From positions 1 through 53,577 of the forward strand of contig CAJGDC010000005.1 of assembly GCA_904502005.1 (NCBI GenBank): a stretch of 53,577 nucleotides of DNA, in the 5' to 3' direction. The stretch comes from an uncultured Alistipes sp. Lineage in GTDB: Bacteria > Bacteroidota > Bacteroidia > Bacteroidales > Rikenellaceae. The notes under the pieces were generated by a model, which was not told where the DNA came from, ran no database searches, and saw only the letters and a list, made by a program, of their open reading frames with translations. The position numbers and the translations under genes were made by a program. The number at the start of each line of letters is the position of its first letter. The first letter of the stretch is position 1. Shown here one piece after another: positions 43,586 to 53,070 of the stretch.

Positions 43586-44446
43586 CTAACCAAGATAGCT
43601 CTTAAGCAACTTGCTTCGTGAAGAGTGGCGTAGGCGGCGAATAGCCTTCTCCTTAATCTGACGAACACGCTCGCGTGTAAGGTCAAACTTCTCACCAATC
43701 TCCTCAAGTGTCATCTCAGAGCAGCCAATGCCGAAGAAGTAGCGGATAATATCTCTCTCGCGCTCGGTAAGGGTCTCCAGTGCGCGGTCTACCTCTGTTG
43801 CAAGCGACTCGTTAATAAGACCACGGTCCGCATTTGGAGAGTCTGGGTTTACAAGCACATCGAGCAGTGAGTTATCCTCACCATCTGCAAACGGTGCATC
43901 TACAGAGATATGACGGCCTGCAACGCGCAGAGTATCTGTAACCTTCTCACGTGGAAGCTCAAGCTCCTGAGCAAGCTCCTCTGGAGATGGTACACGCTCA
44001 TGCTCCTGCTCAAAGCGTGCAAAAGCCTTGTTAATCTTATTGAGTGAACCAACCTGATTAAGTGGCAGACGAACAATACGGCTCTGCTCAGCAAGTGCCT
44101 GCAGAATAGACTGGCGAATCCACCAAACAGCATAAGAGATAAACTTAAAGCCTCGGGTCTCATCAAACTTCTCAGCCGCCTTAATAAGGCCGAGGTTACC
44201 CTCGTTGATAAGGTCTGGAAGGCTCAATCCCTGATTCTGATACTGCTTTGCCACAGAGACTACAAATCGTAGATTTGCCTTAGTGAGCTTCTCAAGAGCC
44301 TCCTGGTCACCCTTACGGATTCGTTGGGCGAGCTCTACCTCCTCCTCAACAGTAATAAGGTCCTCCTTACCAATCTCCTGAAGGTACTTATCAAGTGAAG
44401 CACTCTCACGATTGGTGATGGACTTGGTAATTTTTAATTGACGCAT
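43586..44446 (-). CDS. rpoD: RNA polymerase primary sigma factor
   Basis: A 286-residue sigma-70 family factor with regions 1.2 to 4 but no region 1.1, as in the primary sigma (sigma-ABfr) of Bacteroidetes. Region 2 has NLRFVVSVAKQYQNQGL, DLINEGNLGLIKAAEKFD and KFISYAVWWIRQSI; region 4 ends with TLEEIGEKFDLTRERVRQIKEKA. It directs transcription from the TTTG/TAnnTTTG promoters listed in this window. Confidence 0.96.
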   Translation of the reverse strand: MRQLKITKSITNRESASLDKYLQEIGKEDLITVEEEVELAQRIRKGDQEALEKLTKANLRFVVSVAKQYQNQGLSLPDLINEGNLGLIKAAEKFDETRGFKFISYAVWWIRQSILQALAEQSRIVRLPLNQVGSLNKINKAFARFEQEHERVPSPEELAQELELPREKVTDTLRVAGRHISVDAPFADGEDNSLLDVLVNPDSPNADRGLINESLATEVDRALETLTERERDIIRYFFGIGCSEMTLEEIGEKFDLTRERVRQIKEKAIRRLRHSSRSKLLKSYLG

Positions 44447-44472
44447 TTTATACCTATTGTTAATATATCTTT

Positions 44473-44509
44473 TTCAAAAAAATAGCCCTTGTCACAAACA
44501 AGAGCTATT
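44473..44509 (-). terminator. Terminator of the HtrA gene
   Basis: On the minus strand the stem AATAGC-CTTGT with its complement and a T7 run. It lies between the htrA stop and the rpoD start. Confidence 0.75.
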
Positions 44510-44528
44510 CTATTGCATCGGCTACAGC

Positions 44529-46004
44529 CTACTCTACAACCATATAGCTAGCAGCCCTACCATCAGGATATACTCCATCAATGCTCTGCACCTTGCTTGT
44601 AATACTATTAAGGTCTGCAACACTGCTAATCGCCTTATCGTTGATATGAGTAATAACAAAACCCTCTCTAACCCTCGCTCGTGCAAGCAGACCGCCTGCA
44701 TTTACCTGAGTTACCTGCACACCACCACGGATGTCAAGTTTCTTGCAGAGCTTAGCATCAGCCTCAGCGAATCTACCACCCAAGACCTTTATAACATCCA
44801 CAGCATCTGATGGTAGTAGCTCTGCCTTCCCCGCCTTATTACGCAAAGTGACCTCAAAATGTTTCACATTTTCGCCTCTTTTTACAAAAATTTTAATTTT
44901 ATCGTTCGGACGGTGCTTACCAATCTGCTCCGCAAGCTTTGTTGGAGCGTCAATCTCGACACCATCGATTGTGGTGATAACATCTCCCTTGCGCAGTCCA
45001 GCCTCCGATGCGGCACCACCCTCAACAACTGAGGCTACATATACTCCACCAACGCTCTTAATACCAGTCTCCTCGCCCATTGTATCTACAAACTCCTGGT
45101 CAATGTAACGATAAGTAATACCCAGCAATGCTCGCTGCACAACACCGTACTCCTTAAGGTCGCTGACAACTTTACGAACGATACTCTCAGGAACCGCAAA
45201 CGAATAACCGATGTAACTACCAGTAGATGACTTGATTACAGTATTAATACCCACCAACTCTCCGCGAGCATTGACAAGTGCACCGCCAGAGTTTCCTGGG
45301 TTTACAGCTGCGTCGGTCTGAATAAACGACTCAAGGCGGAAATCGTCTGGAATAACATCCAACTGGCGAGCCTTTGCGCTCACAATACCGGCAGTAATTG
45401 TACTCTGTAGGTCAAACGGCGAGCCAATAGCAAGCACCCACTCGCCCAATCGCAGCGCATCTGAGCTACCAAAAGCAAGTGTAGGCAAGTTCTCAGCATC
45501 AACCTTTATAAGAGCTACATCCGTTGCAGGATCTGTGCCAATCTTGCGTGCGTCGAATGTTCTGCCGTCGTTAAGTTTAACGCGCAACTTGGTTGAGTTA
45601 TCAACAACATGGTTGTTTGTTACTATATATCCGTCAGTTGTAATAATTACACCCGAGCCACCCGAGCGCTGCTCACGCTTCTGCATACCCTGCTGCTGCG
45701 GAATGCCAAAGAAGTCAAAGAATGGATTGTAACCACTTGGCACAGCAACCTCAGAGATTACCTCGATATTAACAACCGCCTTTACTGCATTCTCGGCAGC
45801 ATAGGTAAGGTCTGGATAGCCACCCTGCTCATATGATGTAAAGTGCGCACCGAGCTGTGGAGCTGTCTCAACTACGCGCTCAACAATCTCTACTTGTGTT
45901 TGATTACTCTTGTTTATCACAAACATTGTCGCCGCAGCTCCTACTACAGCCGACAAAAAACTTAGTCCGATAATTGATAGTGTCCTTCTCATAGTTTTGT
46001 TCAT
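44529..46004 (-). CDS. Do-like periplasmic serine protease (DegP/HtrA)
   Basis: A 491-residue trypsin-like protease with two PDZ domains, guarding periplasmic protein quality. An N-terminal helix (about 7-30) acts as signal or anchor. The catalytic triad is His132 (TNNHVVDN), Asp162 (DPATDVALIKV) and Ser239 (NPGNSGGAL). PDZ1 spans about 290-385 and PDZ2 about 400-485. M1 and M5 are both possible starts. Confidence 0.95.
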   Translation of the reverse strand: MNKTMRRTLSIIGLSFLSAVVGAAATMFVINKSNQTQVEIVERVVETAPQLGAHFTSYEQGGYPDLTYAAENAVKAVVNIEVISEVAVPSGYNPFFDFFGIPQQQGMQKREQRSGGSGVIITTDGYIVTNNHVVDNSTKLRVKLNDGRTFDARKIGTDPATDVALIKVDAENLPTLAFGSSDALRLGEWVLAIGSPFDLQSTITAGIVSAKARQLDVIPDDFRLESFIQTDAAVNPGNSGGALVNARGELVGINTVIKSSTGSYIGYSFAVPESIVRKVVSDLKEYGVVQRALLGITYRYIDQEFVDTMGEETGIKSVGGVYVASVVEGGAASEAGLRKGDVITTIDGVEIDAPTKLAEQIGKHRPNDKIKIFVKRGENVKHFEVTLRNKAGKAELLPSDAVDVIKVLGGRFAEADAKLCKKLDIRGGVQVTQVNAGGLLARARVREGFVITHINDKAISSVADLNSITSKVQSIDGVYPDGRAASYMVVE

Positions 46005-46011
46005 TATTTCG

Positions 46012-46019
46012 CAAAAGTA
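46012..46019 (-). promoter_or_regulatory. -7 box, HtrA gene
   Basis: TACTTTTG on the minus strand fits TAnnTTTG, 7 bases before the ATG at 46004, which implies a very short leader. No -33 box seen. Confidence 0.4.
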
Positions 46020-46060
46020 ACGTGATGAGATGTGTTAATATTGTGTATAACTACACTTTT

Positions 46061-49000
46061 TTAGAACTTAGCAACGGCACGAGTGGTGTAGTTATTCCAC
46101 TTGAAGTCACGGCCAGAGAAACCATTGCTAATATCTACTCCCAAAGCTGTTGTACAGTTCTCTTTGTAGAGCTTCGCGTCTTTAGAAGTCTGGGCAGAGT
46201 TTTTGCCACTCTCTGTAGATGAGGCATACCATCTATAGTTATTGCTTATAAGTGGCGAGCGGAGTAATCCTTTATTGGCGTATATTGCCTCTAACTCCTT
46301 AATGGCTGGAATGTACCACTGACTGCCAAGGCTCTCGCACCACGCAAAGAGAGGGTAAGAGCTCTGCCAATTTGGTTGAGATTTTACTACGGCCATATTC
46401 TTCTCTCCGTCACTCTTGCTCTTTGCGCCTATGAGGTTTTCATGGCTATTTGTGGTCCACTTGTAGTGGCCTATCTCTGATAGTGTAAGGCTAACTATCT
46501 TGCCGTGATTTCCGCCTGCGCTGACTGCAAAGACTATACCGTCCTTTACTCCGTCATTGTAGTAGTCGCCAATCTTATATGGACCGCAGGTCTTAGGACG
46601 TGCAAGGGTTGTTGTCGGGCGTGCAGATAATCCAAAGAGGGCAAACGCGCGAACATAGTAACCGTTGCAGGTAACTCTTTCGTTGTACTTTCTATCCATT
46701 GTCACGGTGTATGCCGTAGGATAGTCCTTGTGAATAGTAGCTCCAGTAAGGGTTGAACTCCAGTAGTATGTGCCAGATTGTAGTGGCGCTCCGTAGCTCT
46801 TGAGACTCTGATTAATGGCTGCAAACTCCGCTCCGTCATAGGATAGTAGCCTTAGCTCATCTATAGATGGAAGATACCAACCCTCGCCCATAGCTGTGCA
46901 AGTTGCTTGGGCATCGCTCAGAGGTTGTAGAGTCTCTGTGAGGCTTATAATCTTACCGCTCTTACCGCCGTCCCAAACTTCAACCACTACGCCACACTTT
47001 GTGCCGTCATTGTATAGGTCGCCAACCTTATAAGGTGCAGCGGTCGGCTCGATTGTGCGCTTTTCGATCTGCTCTGGTTTGCCGAATGGAGCTACAGCGT
47101 AGATGTAAAATTTGCTGCTTTTAGACTCCATGCTTGACTTACCAGTGTGCAGGTTAAGTGTTAAAGCGTTGATATTACGGTTATTAACCTGCTCCGTAGA
47201 GCTCCACACAACTCCCTTTGAGAGACGGATACAACTGCTACGTTGGGCATTGTAGATGCTCTTTAGCTCGTTAATAGAAGGAATATACCATCCTTTGTCG
47301 ATGAACCTTGTGCAATATTCAAAGGCAGGGTACTTTTTCTCCCAATCATCGGTGCGCATAATGACATTGGTGTTGTACTGGCCATTGGTTTTGCTATTTG
47401 CACCTATAATGCTGTTCATCAGTTGATTATCGGCTGTCCAGGCGTTTTTACCCCAAGGGTGGAAGTCAACAATCTTACCGCTTGTGCCATCGGCATTGAC
47501 CTCAAAGACAATGCCCATCTTGTTATTCTCGTTGTAGAAGTCGCCCACTTTATATGGAGCTGAAGTCTGCTTCTGTTTGGCCCTTGGAATATCTTTTCCA
47601 AAGGTCTTTACGGCGCGAATGCGACAGCCGTAGTGCTTTTCGGAGGACCACACATAACCATCGCCTTTCTCAATACAGTATGCCTTTTCTGCACTATATT
47701 CGGTACTGGACCAATAGCGGTCAAGTTTATTCTTTAATTTAGGCTCTATGAGTGAACGGTTTTTGTAGATAGTCTTCAGCTCCTCTATGGTAGGCAGATA
47801 CCAACCTGACCCCATTCTATGGCACCAACCAAAGGCGTCATCCTCGGTAATACTTTCAGCCCTCTCTCTGTAGTACATAATATCTCTACCATCAGTTACG
47901 CCGAAGGTTTTACCTATGTCAAGAGAGCCCGTCACTCTCCACCGCTTAATCTTATCTGAGTGGTTGAGGCTTACTATCTTGCCGCTGTAGCCGTTGTTAT
48001 ACACCTCAAACACAATGCCTTCATTTTTGCCATCGTTGTAGTAATCGCCAACCTGATATGGAGCACCATTACTACCACTTTTTTTGCCGCGCAGCTGGTT
48101 GATAACATCCATTATATAGTTCAAATCCTCCTTCTTGTCAAAACCAAATTGGTAGTCCAGAACATAACCACGCTCGTCAAGCAGAATGATACAAGGGCAG
48201 AATTCGCCATAAATCCACTTGCTGTTGCTACCCTCTCTTGGATTAAAATAGATGCGGTCAGACCTTACAGGGCTGCTGGTGTTGTACTGATGCTCGTTGT
48301 ACTTCCAACTAACACAGTAAATATTTACTATTTGGGAGGCAAGCTGTGGGTAACCATCAAGCACCGCCTTTAGCTCACGATTAGGGGTACAGCCCACCAT
48401 ATATGTTATAACCAATGTCTTCTTGCCACGCTGGAAGTGAGAGCTCTCTACTCTATTGCCGTGAGAATCAACAAAATGTGCCATTGGAAATGGGCGACCT
48501 ATAGAGTTTTCGAGTTCTCTATCGCGCTGTTCATTCTCTGCCTTTTCCTTAGCATCTCGTGCAGCCTTCTCTCTGTTCCACTGCTCGCTATCTGCCTTGA
48601 GCTTTGCCTCTTCTCGCTCCTGCTCTATGCGTTTTGTGTTGTGCGGAGCGGCGACAGATGTTGTGCGACTATAGTAGTCATAACGGGTCACAAAATAGTC
48701 CTTCCCTCGCTCCTCGAGTGTAGTACAGATAATGCGACTATTGTTGGCTGGTAAAAACAGACTATAGCTACCAGTAGGAAGTTGTTCGTTTATCATCTCA
48801 AAGATATTTACTTCAGAGAGTGGCGAACTATACTGGTAGCCTCCATTTTTGTAGACTCCCTTGCCTGTGCAGCGCTCGTTGATTGTGCTGCTGTAGATCC
48901 AAATAGTCTTGTGGTCTGGCAGAATACTGGCTGTAAAGCTACTCTTCAGGCGGGCTGATGAGAGCTTATTGGTCATTGAAGTCTCGCCACCACCTTCAGC

Positions 49001-49105
49001 CTTGTAGGTAGTGCCGGTGTAGCGGTAAGAGTAGTGCACCTCTTGAGCCGAGGCGATAGTTACGCCCAAGACAAGTGACAGAAGGTATAATGCAAATCGT
49101 TTCAT
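46061..49105 (-). CDS. Secreted protein with thioredoxin-like domain and four Lcl_C/DUF1566-like repeats
   Basis: A 1014-residue exported protein. Signal peptide 1-20 (ends TIASA); I chose the ATG at 49105 because the signal peptide begins there. An unassigned domain (21-150) is followed by a charged helix (158-200), then a thioredoxin-like fold (about 203-339; LVITYMVGCTPNRE, CPCIILLDERGYVLDYQFG) without a CxxC active site. Four repeats follow at about 349-503, 517-674, 691-824 and 842-1014, each with GDxYN, GKIV, GWYxPSIxEL and WSST. Repeat 4 is the closest to the module behind the TIR domain at 396-1325. Such modules have a C-type-lectin-like look and often bind ligands. Function unknown. 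Confidence 0.8.
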   Translation of the reverse strand: MKRFALYLLSLVLGVTIASAQEVHYSYRYTGTTYKAEGGGETSMTNKLSSARLKSSFTASILPDHKTIWIYSSTINERCTGKGVYKNGGYQYSSPLSEVNIFEMINEQLPTGSYSLFLPANNSRIICTTLEERGKDYFVTRYDYYSRTTSVAAPHNTKRIEQEREEAKLKADSEQWNREKAARDAKEKAENEQRDRELENSIGRPFPMAHFVDSHGNRVESSHFQRGKKTLVITYMVGCTPNRELKAVLDGYPQLASQIVNIYCVSWKYNEHQYNTSSPVRSDRIYFNPREGSNSKWIYGEFCPCIILLDERGYVLDYQFGFDKKEDLNYIMDVINQLRGKKSGSNGAPYQVGDYYNDGKNEGIVFEVYNNGYSGKIVSLNHSDKIKRWRVTGSLDIGKTFGVTDGRDIMYYRERAESITEDDAFGWCHRMGSGWYLPTIEELKTIYKNRSLIEPKLKNKLDRYWSSTEYSAEKAYCIEKGDGYVWSSEKHYGCRIRAVKTFGKDIPRAKQKQTSAPYKVGDFYNENNKMGIVFEVNADGTSGKIVDFHPWGKNAWTADNQLMNSIIGANSKTNGQYNTNVIMRTDDWEKKYPAFEYCTRFIDKGWYIPSINELKSIYNAQRSSCIRLSKGVVWSSTEQVNNRNINALTLNLHTGKSSMESKSSKFYIYAVAPFGKPEQIEKRTIEPTAAPYKVGDLYNDGTKCGVVVEVWDGGKSGKIISLTETLQPLSDAQATCTAMGEGWYLPSIDELRLLSYDGAEFAAINQSLKSYGAPLQSGTYYWSSTLTGATIHKDYPTAYTVTMDRKYNERVTCNGYYVRAFALFGLSARPTTTLARPKTCGPYKIGDYYNDGVKDGIVFAVSAGGNHGKIVSLTLSEIGHYKWTTNSHENLIGAKSKSDGEKNMAVVKSQPNWQSSYPLFAWCESLGSQWYIPAIKELEAIYANKGLLRSPLISNNYRWYASSTESGKNSAQTSKDAKLYKENCTTALGVDISNGFSGRDFKWNNYTTRAVAKF

Positions 49106-49180
49106 ATGTAAAAGTGTTTTGTCTCTGTCTATATAGAGGGTGCACAGTGAAAAATATTGCAAAAATTTGCTATATAAATG

Positions 49181-49210
49181 AAAAAATAGGCTCCCGAAAC
49201 CGAGAGCCTA
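49181..49210 (-). terminator. Terminator of the organophosphate transporter gene
   Basis: On the minus strand the stem TAGGCTC/GAGCCTA with a 10-base loop and a T6 run, 22 bases after the stop at 49232. Confidence 0.8.
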
Positions 49211-49231
49211 TCTATTGAGAATAGTTTTCTA

Positions 49232-50674
49232 CTACTCCTCGTACGCGTCGCGCTTCATCTTCCACATTGGAACGAAGATAAGTGCGCCGATAATTGCCAT
49301 AACGACCATTGCAACGAATACGCCGTGCCAGCCAAACTGTGAGTCGGCAATCATACCGAAACCGAGACCAGAAACGATAGGACTGATATAGCTTACAAAG
49401 CCTACAAGACCATTTGCTGTAGCAGAAGCCTTACGAGTTGCGTGGTTAGATGCAATAACACCGATAAGTGCCTGAGGGCCGTAGATAAACATACCTGCAA
49501 GAGCAAGCACGAACAGCAGCATTACAGGGCTTGCACCAGCGGTCTGAAGACCGATGAAGCCGAGGATTGCAACCAGTGTACCGAGCATGCAGAAGAGGCA
49601 GGTACGTGTTGCGCGACCACCAAAGACCTTATCAGAGATCCAACCAGCAGCGAGCATACCTACAACACCGAAGAGCTCAAAGATAATAACTGTAGATGCA
49701 GCCCACTCAGGTGACATTGCGCAGTGCTCACGGAGGAATGTTGGACCCCAGTCAAGAACTGCAAAACGGATAACATATACAAAGAAATCCGCAAGAGCGA
49801 GTGCCCAGATAACTGGGTTCTTCCATACGTGCTTTGTAATATAAGCAGAGATCTCTGCCTGTGACTCTACTGGAGCATCCTCCTTTGCTGCACCATCCTC
49901 AAGCTCAGGAAGGCCTACGCTCTTTGGTGTATCGCGGAGAATACCGGCTGTGATAAATACACCGACAGCAGCAATGATACCTGGGATGATGAACGCCCAC
50001 TTCCATGCACCTACGTGCTCAGCTGCTGAGATAACTGCAGGGTCTGTAACATCCTTACCCAGATTGCCCGCAATTGTTGCAAGCATAGCTGGGTCACCAG
50101 ACATATCTGCACCCATAGAAGCCATAATAAACGAGCCGCAGAGGATACCTGCAAGACCTGCACCGATAGAGTGTGAGGTGTTCCAGATAGACATCTTTGT
50201 AGAGAGCTCATTTGATGGCACCCAACGAGGGATAAGACGAGAGCATGGAGGGAAACCACAACCCTGGAAGATGTTATTTACAATCCACAGAGCTGAGAGC
50301 AGGATTGTAAACTTACCCACAAACTCTGGAGTAGAGCCCTCAGGCACACCGGTAAGGGCGGTGATAATCTCTGCACCAAAACCGATAAGGATAGCTGTTA
50401 CGGTACTTACTGCAAGTCCTGTAACCATATGCCAACGACCGTTAATGCGGTCAGCAAGCATACCATTCAGCAGCTTAGAGAGTCCATATAGGAAACCCGC
50501 AGCAGTAATAACTGCACCAAGGCTGGTCTTGCTAATACCATACTCCGCAGTAAGTCCCGGCATAAGGAACGAGAAGTTCTTACGGATAAGGTAGAAGAAG
50601 ATGTAGCCAATCATAGTACCGGCGATGGTTCTCCACTGCCAATACTTAAATTTCTTTTGCTGTTCTAAAGTCAT
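49232..50674 (-). CDS. MFS organophosphate:phosphate antiporter (GlpT/UhpT-like)
   Basis: A 480-residue inner-membrane transporter with about 12 helices, of the OPA family of the MFS. KYWQWRTIAGTMIGYIFFYLIRKNFS at the start (with the conserved Tyr and Arg), GISKTSLGAVITAAGFLYG, and the long central loop (about 235-280, Glu/Asp rich) are typical. It would import a phosphorylated sugar, glycerol 3-phosphate or phosphoglycerate against phosphate. It starts 36 bp after mtlD in the same direction, so a hexitol or hexose phosphate is a reasonable guess. Confidence 0.85.
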   Translation of the reverse strand: MTLEQQKKFKYWQWRTIAGTMIGYIFFYLIRKNFSFLMPGLTAEYGISKTSLGAVITAAGFLYGLSKLLNGMLADRINGRWHMVTGLAVSTVTAILIGFGAEIITALTGVPEGSTPEFVGKFTILLSALWIVNNIFQGCGFPPCSRLIPRWVPSNELSTKMSIWNTSHSIGAGLAGILCGSFIMASMGADMSGDPAMLATIAGNLGKDVTDPAVISAAEHVGAWKWAFIIPGIIAAVGVFITAGILRDTPKSVGLPELEDGAAKEDAPVESQAEISAYITKHVWKNPVIWALALADFFVYVIRFAVLDWGPTFLREHCAMSPEWAASTVIIFELFGVVGMLAAGWISDKVFGGRATRTCLFCMLGTLVAILGFIGLQTAGASPVMLLFVLALAGMFIYGPQALIGVIASNHATRKASATANGLVGFVSYISPIVSGLGFGMIADSQFGWHGVFVAMVVMAIIGALIFVPMWKMKRDAYEE

Positions 50675-50710
50675 TGTATTAAGGTTTTTAGTTTGTTTCT
50701 GAGTGATAAA

Positions 50711-51868
50711 TTATGCTAGTACCTTCTCAACCTCGGCGTAAGCTGCTACAATCTGGTCGAGAATTGGTGCGTCGGCCTCCAGAGATGCAAACTCTGCAAC
50801 GGCAGCCTTAAGACCAAGCTCGGCGATGCGCTCCTGCATCTTTACGCTCTGTGGGTCCTCAGGGTTGTTGTAGTGCAGTGCTGCACCGATACCAAGAAGA
50901 AGGGCTGGAGTCTCTACACCTGCGCGCTGAGCGGTAAGAGTTGGGTTGATAAGACGGTCTGCAGCCGAGAGCTTACGCAGTGGCTCACGACCTACGCGGG
51001 TAACGTCGTCCTTAAGATATGGATTCTTAAAGCGGCTGATAATCTTGTCGATATACTTGAAGTGCGCCTCCTTATCAAGACCATGCTTTGCAACAAGGCC
51101 AAGACCACTCTGCAGCATTGCAGACTTAACAATCTGGTAAATCTGAGGATCAGCAATGCTCTGGTCGATAGTCTTAAGACCCTTCATACAGCCCATATAA
51201 GCGGTGATTGCGTGGCCGGTATTAAGGGTAAAGAGCTTGCGCTCAACATAAGCAAGGAGGTTGTCGGCAAGGTTCATACCTGCAATCTGTGGAACCTCAC
51301 CCACGAAAGAAGCCTGCTCGACATTCCACTCGTAGAAAGCCTCAACAACCACATCAATAGGATTCTCACTTCGTACTGGTGGCACGATACGGTCTACAGA
51401 GCAATCTGGGAAACCGACCCACTTCTCACAGTAAGCCTTATCCTCGCCCTCAAGAAGTGCAAGGACATGCTCCTTGAGCTGTGAAGATGCACGAACAGCA
51501 TTCTCGCAAGCGATGATATTGAGCGCAGCCTCAACACCTGCAGCGCGGCGAGCAGCGATACCCTTAGCAATTGCCGGAGCAATACGTGGAAGGATAACAA
51601 CACCAACGGCAGTAGTGATAATCTCAGCCTCAACAATCTCAGCGATAACAGCATCTGTAGTAGAGTTTACGCCAGAGATGTTTGTAATCTTCTGCTCTAC
51701 ACACTCTACATCCATAACGTGAACAGTGTAGCACTTGTCCTCGTTGATTTTGTCAATTACAGTGGCGTTTACATCGGCAAAAACCACATGATAACCCGCC
51801 TGCTCCAACACCGCACCGATAAATCCGCGACCGATGTTGCCAGCTCCGAATTGAATAGCTTTCTTCAT
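50711..51868 (-). CDS. mtlD: Mannitol-1-phosphate 5-dehydrogenase
   Basis: A 385-residue NAD-dependent polyol-phosphate dehydrogenase, converting mannitol 1-phosphate and fructose 6-phosphate. The NAD motif FGAGNIGRGFIG is at 7-18; LNTGHAITAYMGCMKGL near 213-229 is the substrate region. No mannitol PTS enzyme is adjacent; an organophosphate transporter is, which suggests uptake of the phosphorylated sugar. Confidence 0.95.
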   Translation of the reverse strand: MKKAIQFGAGNIGRGFIGAVLEQAGYHVVFADVNATVIDKINEDKCYTVHVMDVECVEQKITNISGVNSTTDAVIAEIVEAEIITTAVGVVILPRIAPAIAKGIAARRAAGVEAALNIIACENAVRASSQLKEHVLALLEGEDKAYCEKWVGFPDCSVDRIVPPVRSENPIDVVVEAFYEWNVEQASFVGEVPQIAGMNLADNLLAYVERKLFTLNTGHAITAYMGCMKGLKTIDQSIADPQIYQIVKSAMLQSGLGLVAKHGLDKEAHFKYIDKIISRFKNPYLKDDVTRVGREPLRKLSAADRLINPTLTAQRAGVETPALLLGIGAALHYNNPEDPQSVKMQERIAELGLKAAVAEFASLEADAPILDQIVAAYAEVEKVLA

Positions 51869-51909
51869 AAATTTGATATTTTTTATAAGTATAGACTTTC
51901 ACGAACTTA

Positions 51910-51940
51910 CAAAAGTAATAAAATAACTTTGAAAGCCAAA
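51910..51940 (-). promoter_or_regulatory. Promoter of the mtlD operon
   Basis: On the minus strand TTTG (51937-51940), 19 bases, then TACTTTTG (51910-51917): a full match to the Bacteroidetes consensus. The leader is about 35-40 nt. Confidence 0.8.
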
Positions 51941-52004
51941 GGATTTTAGTGTGAATTTGACTATAACTATCTCTTTTTAACATCAATATTGGACATATGG
52001 GCAC

Positions 52005-52035
52005 AAAAAAGAGGCTAGCAAATATTGCCAGCCTC
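52005..52035 (-). terminator. Terminator of the GDPD lipoprotein gene
   Basis: On the minus strand a stem GAGGCTgGCA with its complement TGCtAGCCTC and a T6 run, about 55 bases after the stop. Confidence 0.8.
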
Positions 52036-52089
52036 GAGGAAACACGCCCTTAAATTTGTATCAACCAGAGGTGAATCCCTATTATTTTT

Positions 52090-53040
52090 TTACTTACGCA
52101 TCTTTGAGAGCAGCTTCTTTGGATAGTTGCTGCAGATGCACTTAAGCTTGTCAGCACGGTTAACATAGTAGTTCATCTGCTGGTCGGTATCTACATTGAA
52201 GACACTGAACTCAATACCGCGAGATACAAACTCGTCAATAGTGCGCTTACCACCACTAAAGCCATCGTTCATATACTCAAGCGAGAGGTTTGCCCAACGG
52301 TATGCATACTTACAACCTGCGCCAAGGCGGTCGTACTCAGAGGCAGCCTTGTTTGCCATCCAACCGATAGGAATAGCAGCGGTCTCGCAGAGTGGAGCGC
52401 AACCCTTCATAACAGTCTCGTTACCGGTACAAATAAACTCAATCCAATCCTCAGCACCAAGCTCCTGTGCAATCTCAATAGAGCGACGGCAGGCGTTGAT
52501 ACAGTACTGTGCGCGCTTATCAGCAGCAACGGTAGACGGACCGGTGATATTCTTAATATCAAGGACAAGCTTTGTACACTTACCCTCTGTAACGGCAACC
52601 TTGATATACTCTGCAAGGGTTGGGAGTATCTCACCATTTGAGAGTACACCACCGCGACGAAGCTCCTCTACGGTGTTCTCCCAAGGATAGAGACGATTTA
52701 TCTGGCAGTTACTGTCTGCGTGAGCAACAATCACATCATTATCCTTTGTCCAATAGATATCAAGCTCGGAGCCATAACAACCCAGTGAAATGGCATTGCG
52801 CAATGAGGCCAGCGAGTTATCAGGTGTACCACCAAACTCTTTTACTGCGCCACGGTGCGCTACTACGATATTATCAGCCTTCTCAATAGGCTTTGCCACA
52901 AACTCAGTCTTATCATCCTCATCCTCCTGAGGTGGCACATAACCTGGACCCCATGGTGAATCTGGTCCATCCTCTGTATCACATCCGACAAAGAACATTG
53001 CCGCAGCAAGTAGCGACAAAATTGACAGTCTTTTTACCAT
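52090..53040 (-). CDS. Glycerophosphodiester phosphodiesterase-family lipoprotein
   Basis: A 316-residue predicted lipoprotein: signal peptide ending FFVGC with Cys20, followed by acidic residues (DTEDGPD) as in surface-exported Bacteroidetes lipoproteins. An acidic linker reaches about 45. The GDPD domain has VVAHRG (His62, Arg63), Glu92 and Asp94 in SELDIYW, and His107 in VAHADSNC, so the metal-binding and catalytic residues are intact. It should hydrolyse glycerophosphodiesters to glycerol phosphate and an alcohol outside the cytoplasm. The gene upstream in the same direction (53277 on) may belong to the same surface-uptake locus. Confidence 0.88.
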   Translation of the reverse strand: MVKRLSILSLLAAAMFFVGCDTEDGPDSPWGPGYVPPQEDEDDKTEFVAKPIEKADNIVVAHRGAVKEFGGTPDNSLASLRNAISLGCYGSELDIYWTKDNDVIVAHADSNCQINRLYPWENTVEELRRGGVLSNGEILPTLAEYIKVAVTEGKCTKLVLDIKNITGPSTVAADKRAQYCINACRRSIEIAQELGAEDWIEFICTGNETVMKGCAPLCETAAIPIGWMANKAASEYDRLGAGCKYAYRWANLSLEYMNDGFSGGKRTIDEFVSRGIEFSVFNVDTDQQMNYYVNRADKLKCICSNYPKKLLSKMRK

Positions 53041-53070
53041 TTTTTATCTCTTGTTTGTTTTTTAAGTAAA

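Noticed and set aside
43586..44446. Alternative sigma factor (RpoS/RpoH) instead of the primary sigma
   Set aside because: Sequence and length match the primary Bacteroidetes sigma; absence of region 1.1 is normal for it.
46061..49105. Diversity-generating retroelement target (C-type-lectin-like repeats)
   Set aside because: No reverse transcriptase, template repeat or accessory gene is in the window, and the repeats do not show a near-identical variable segment.
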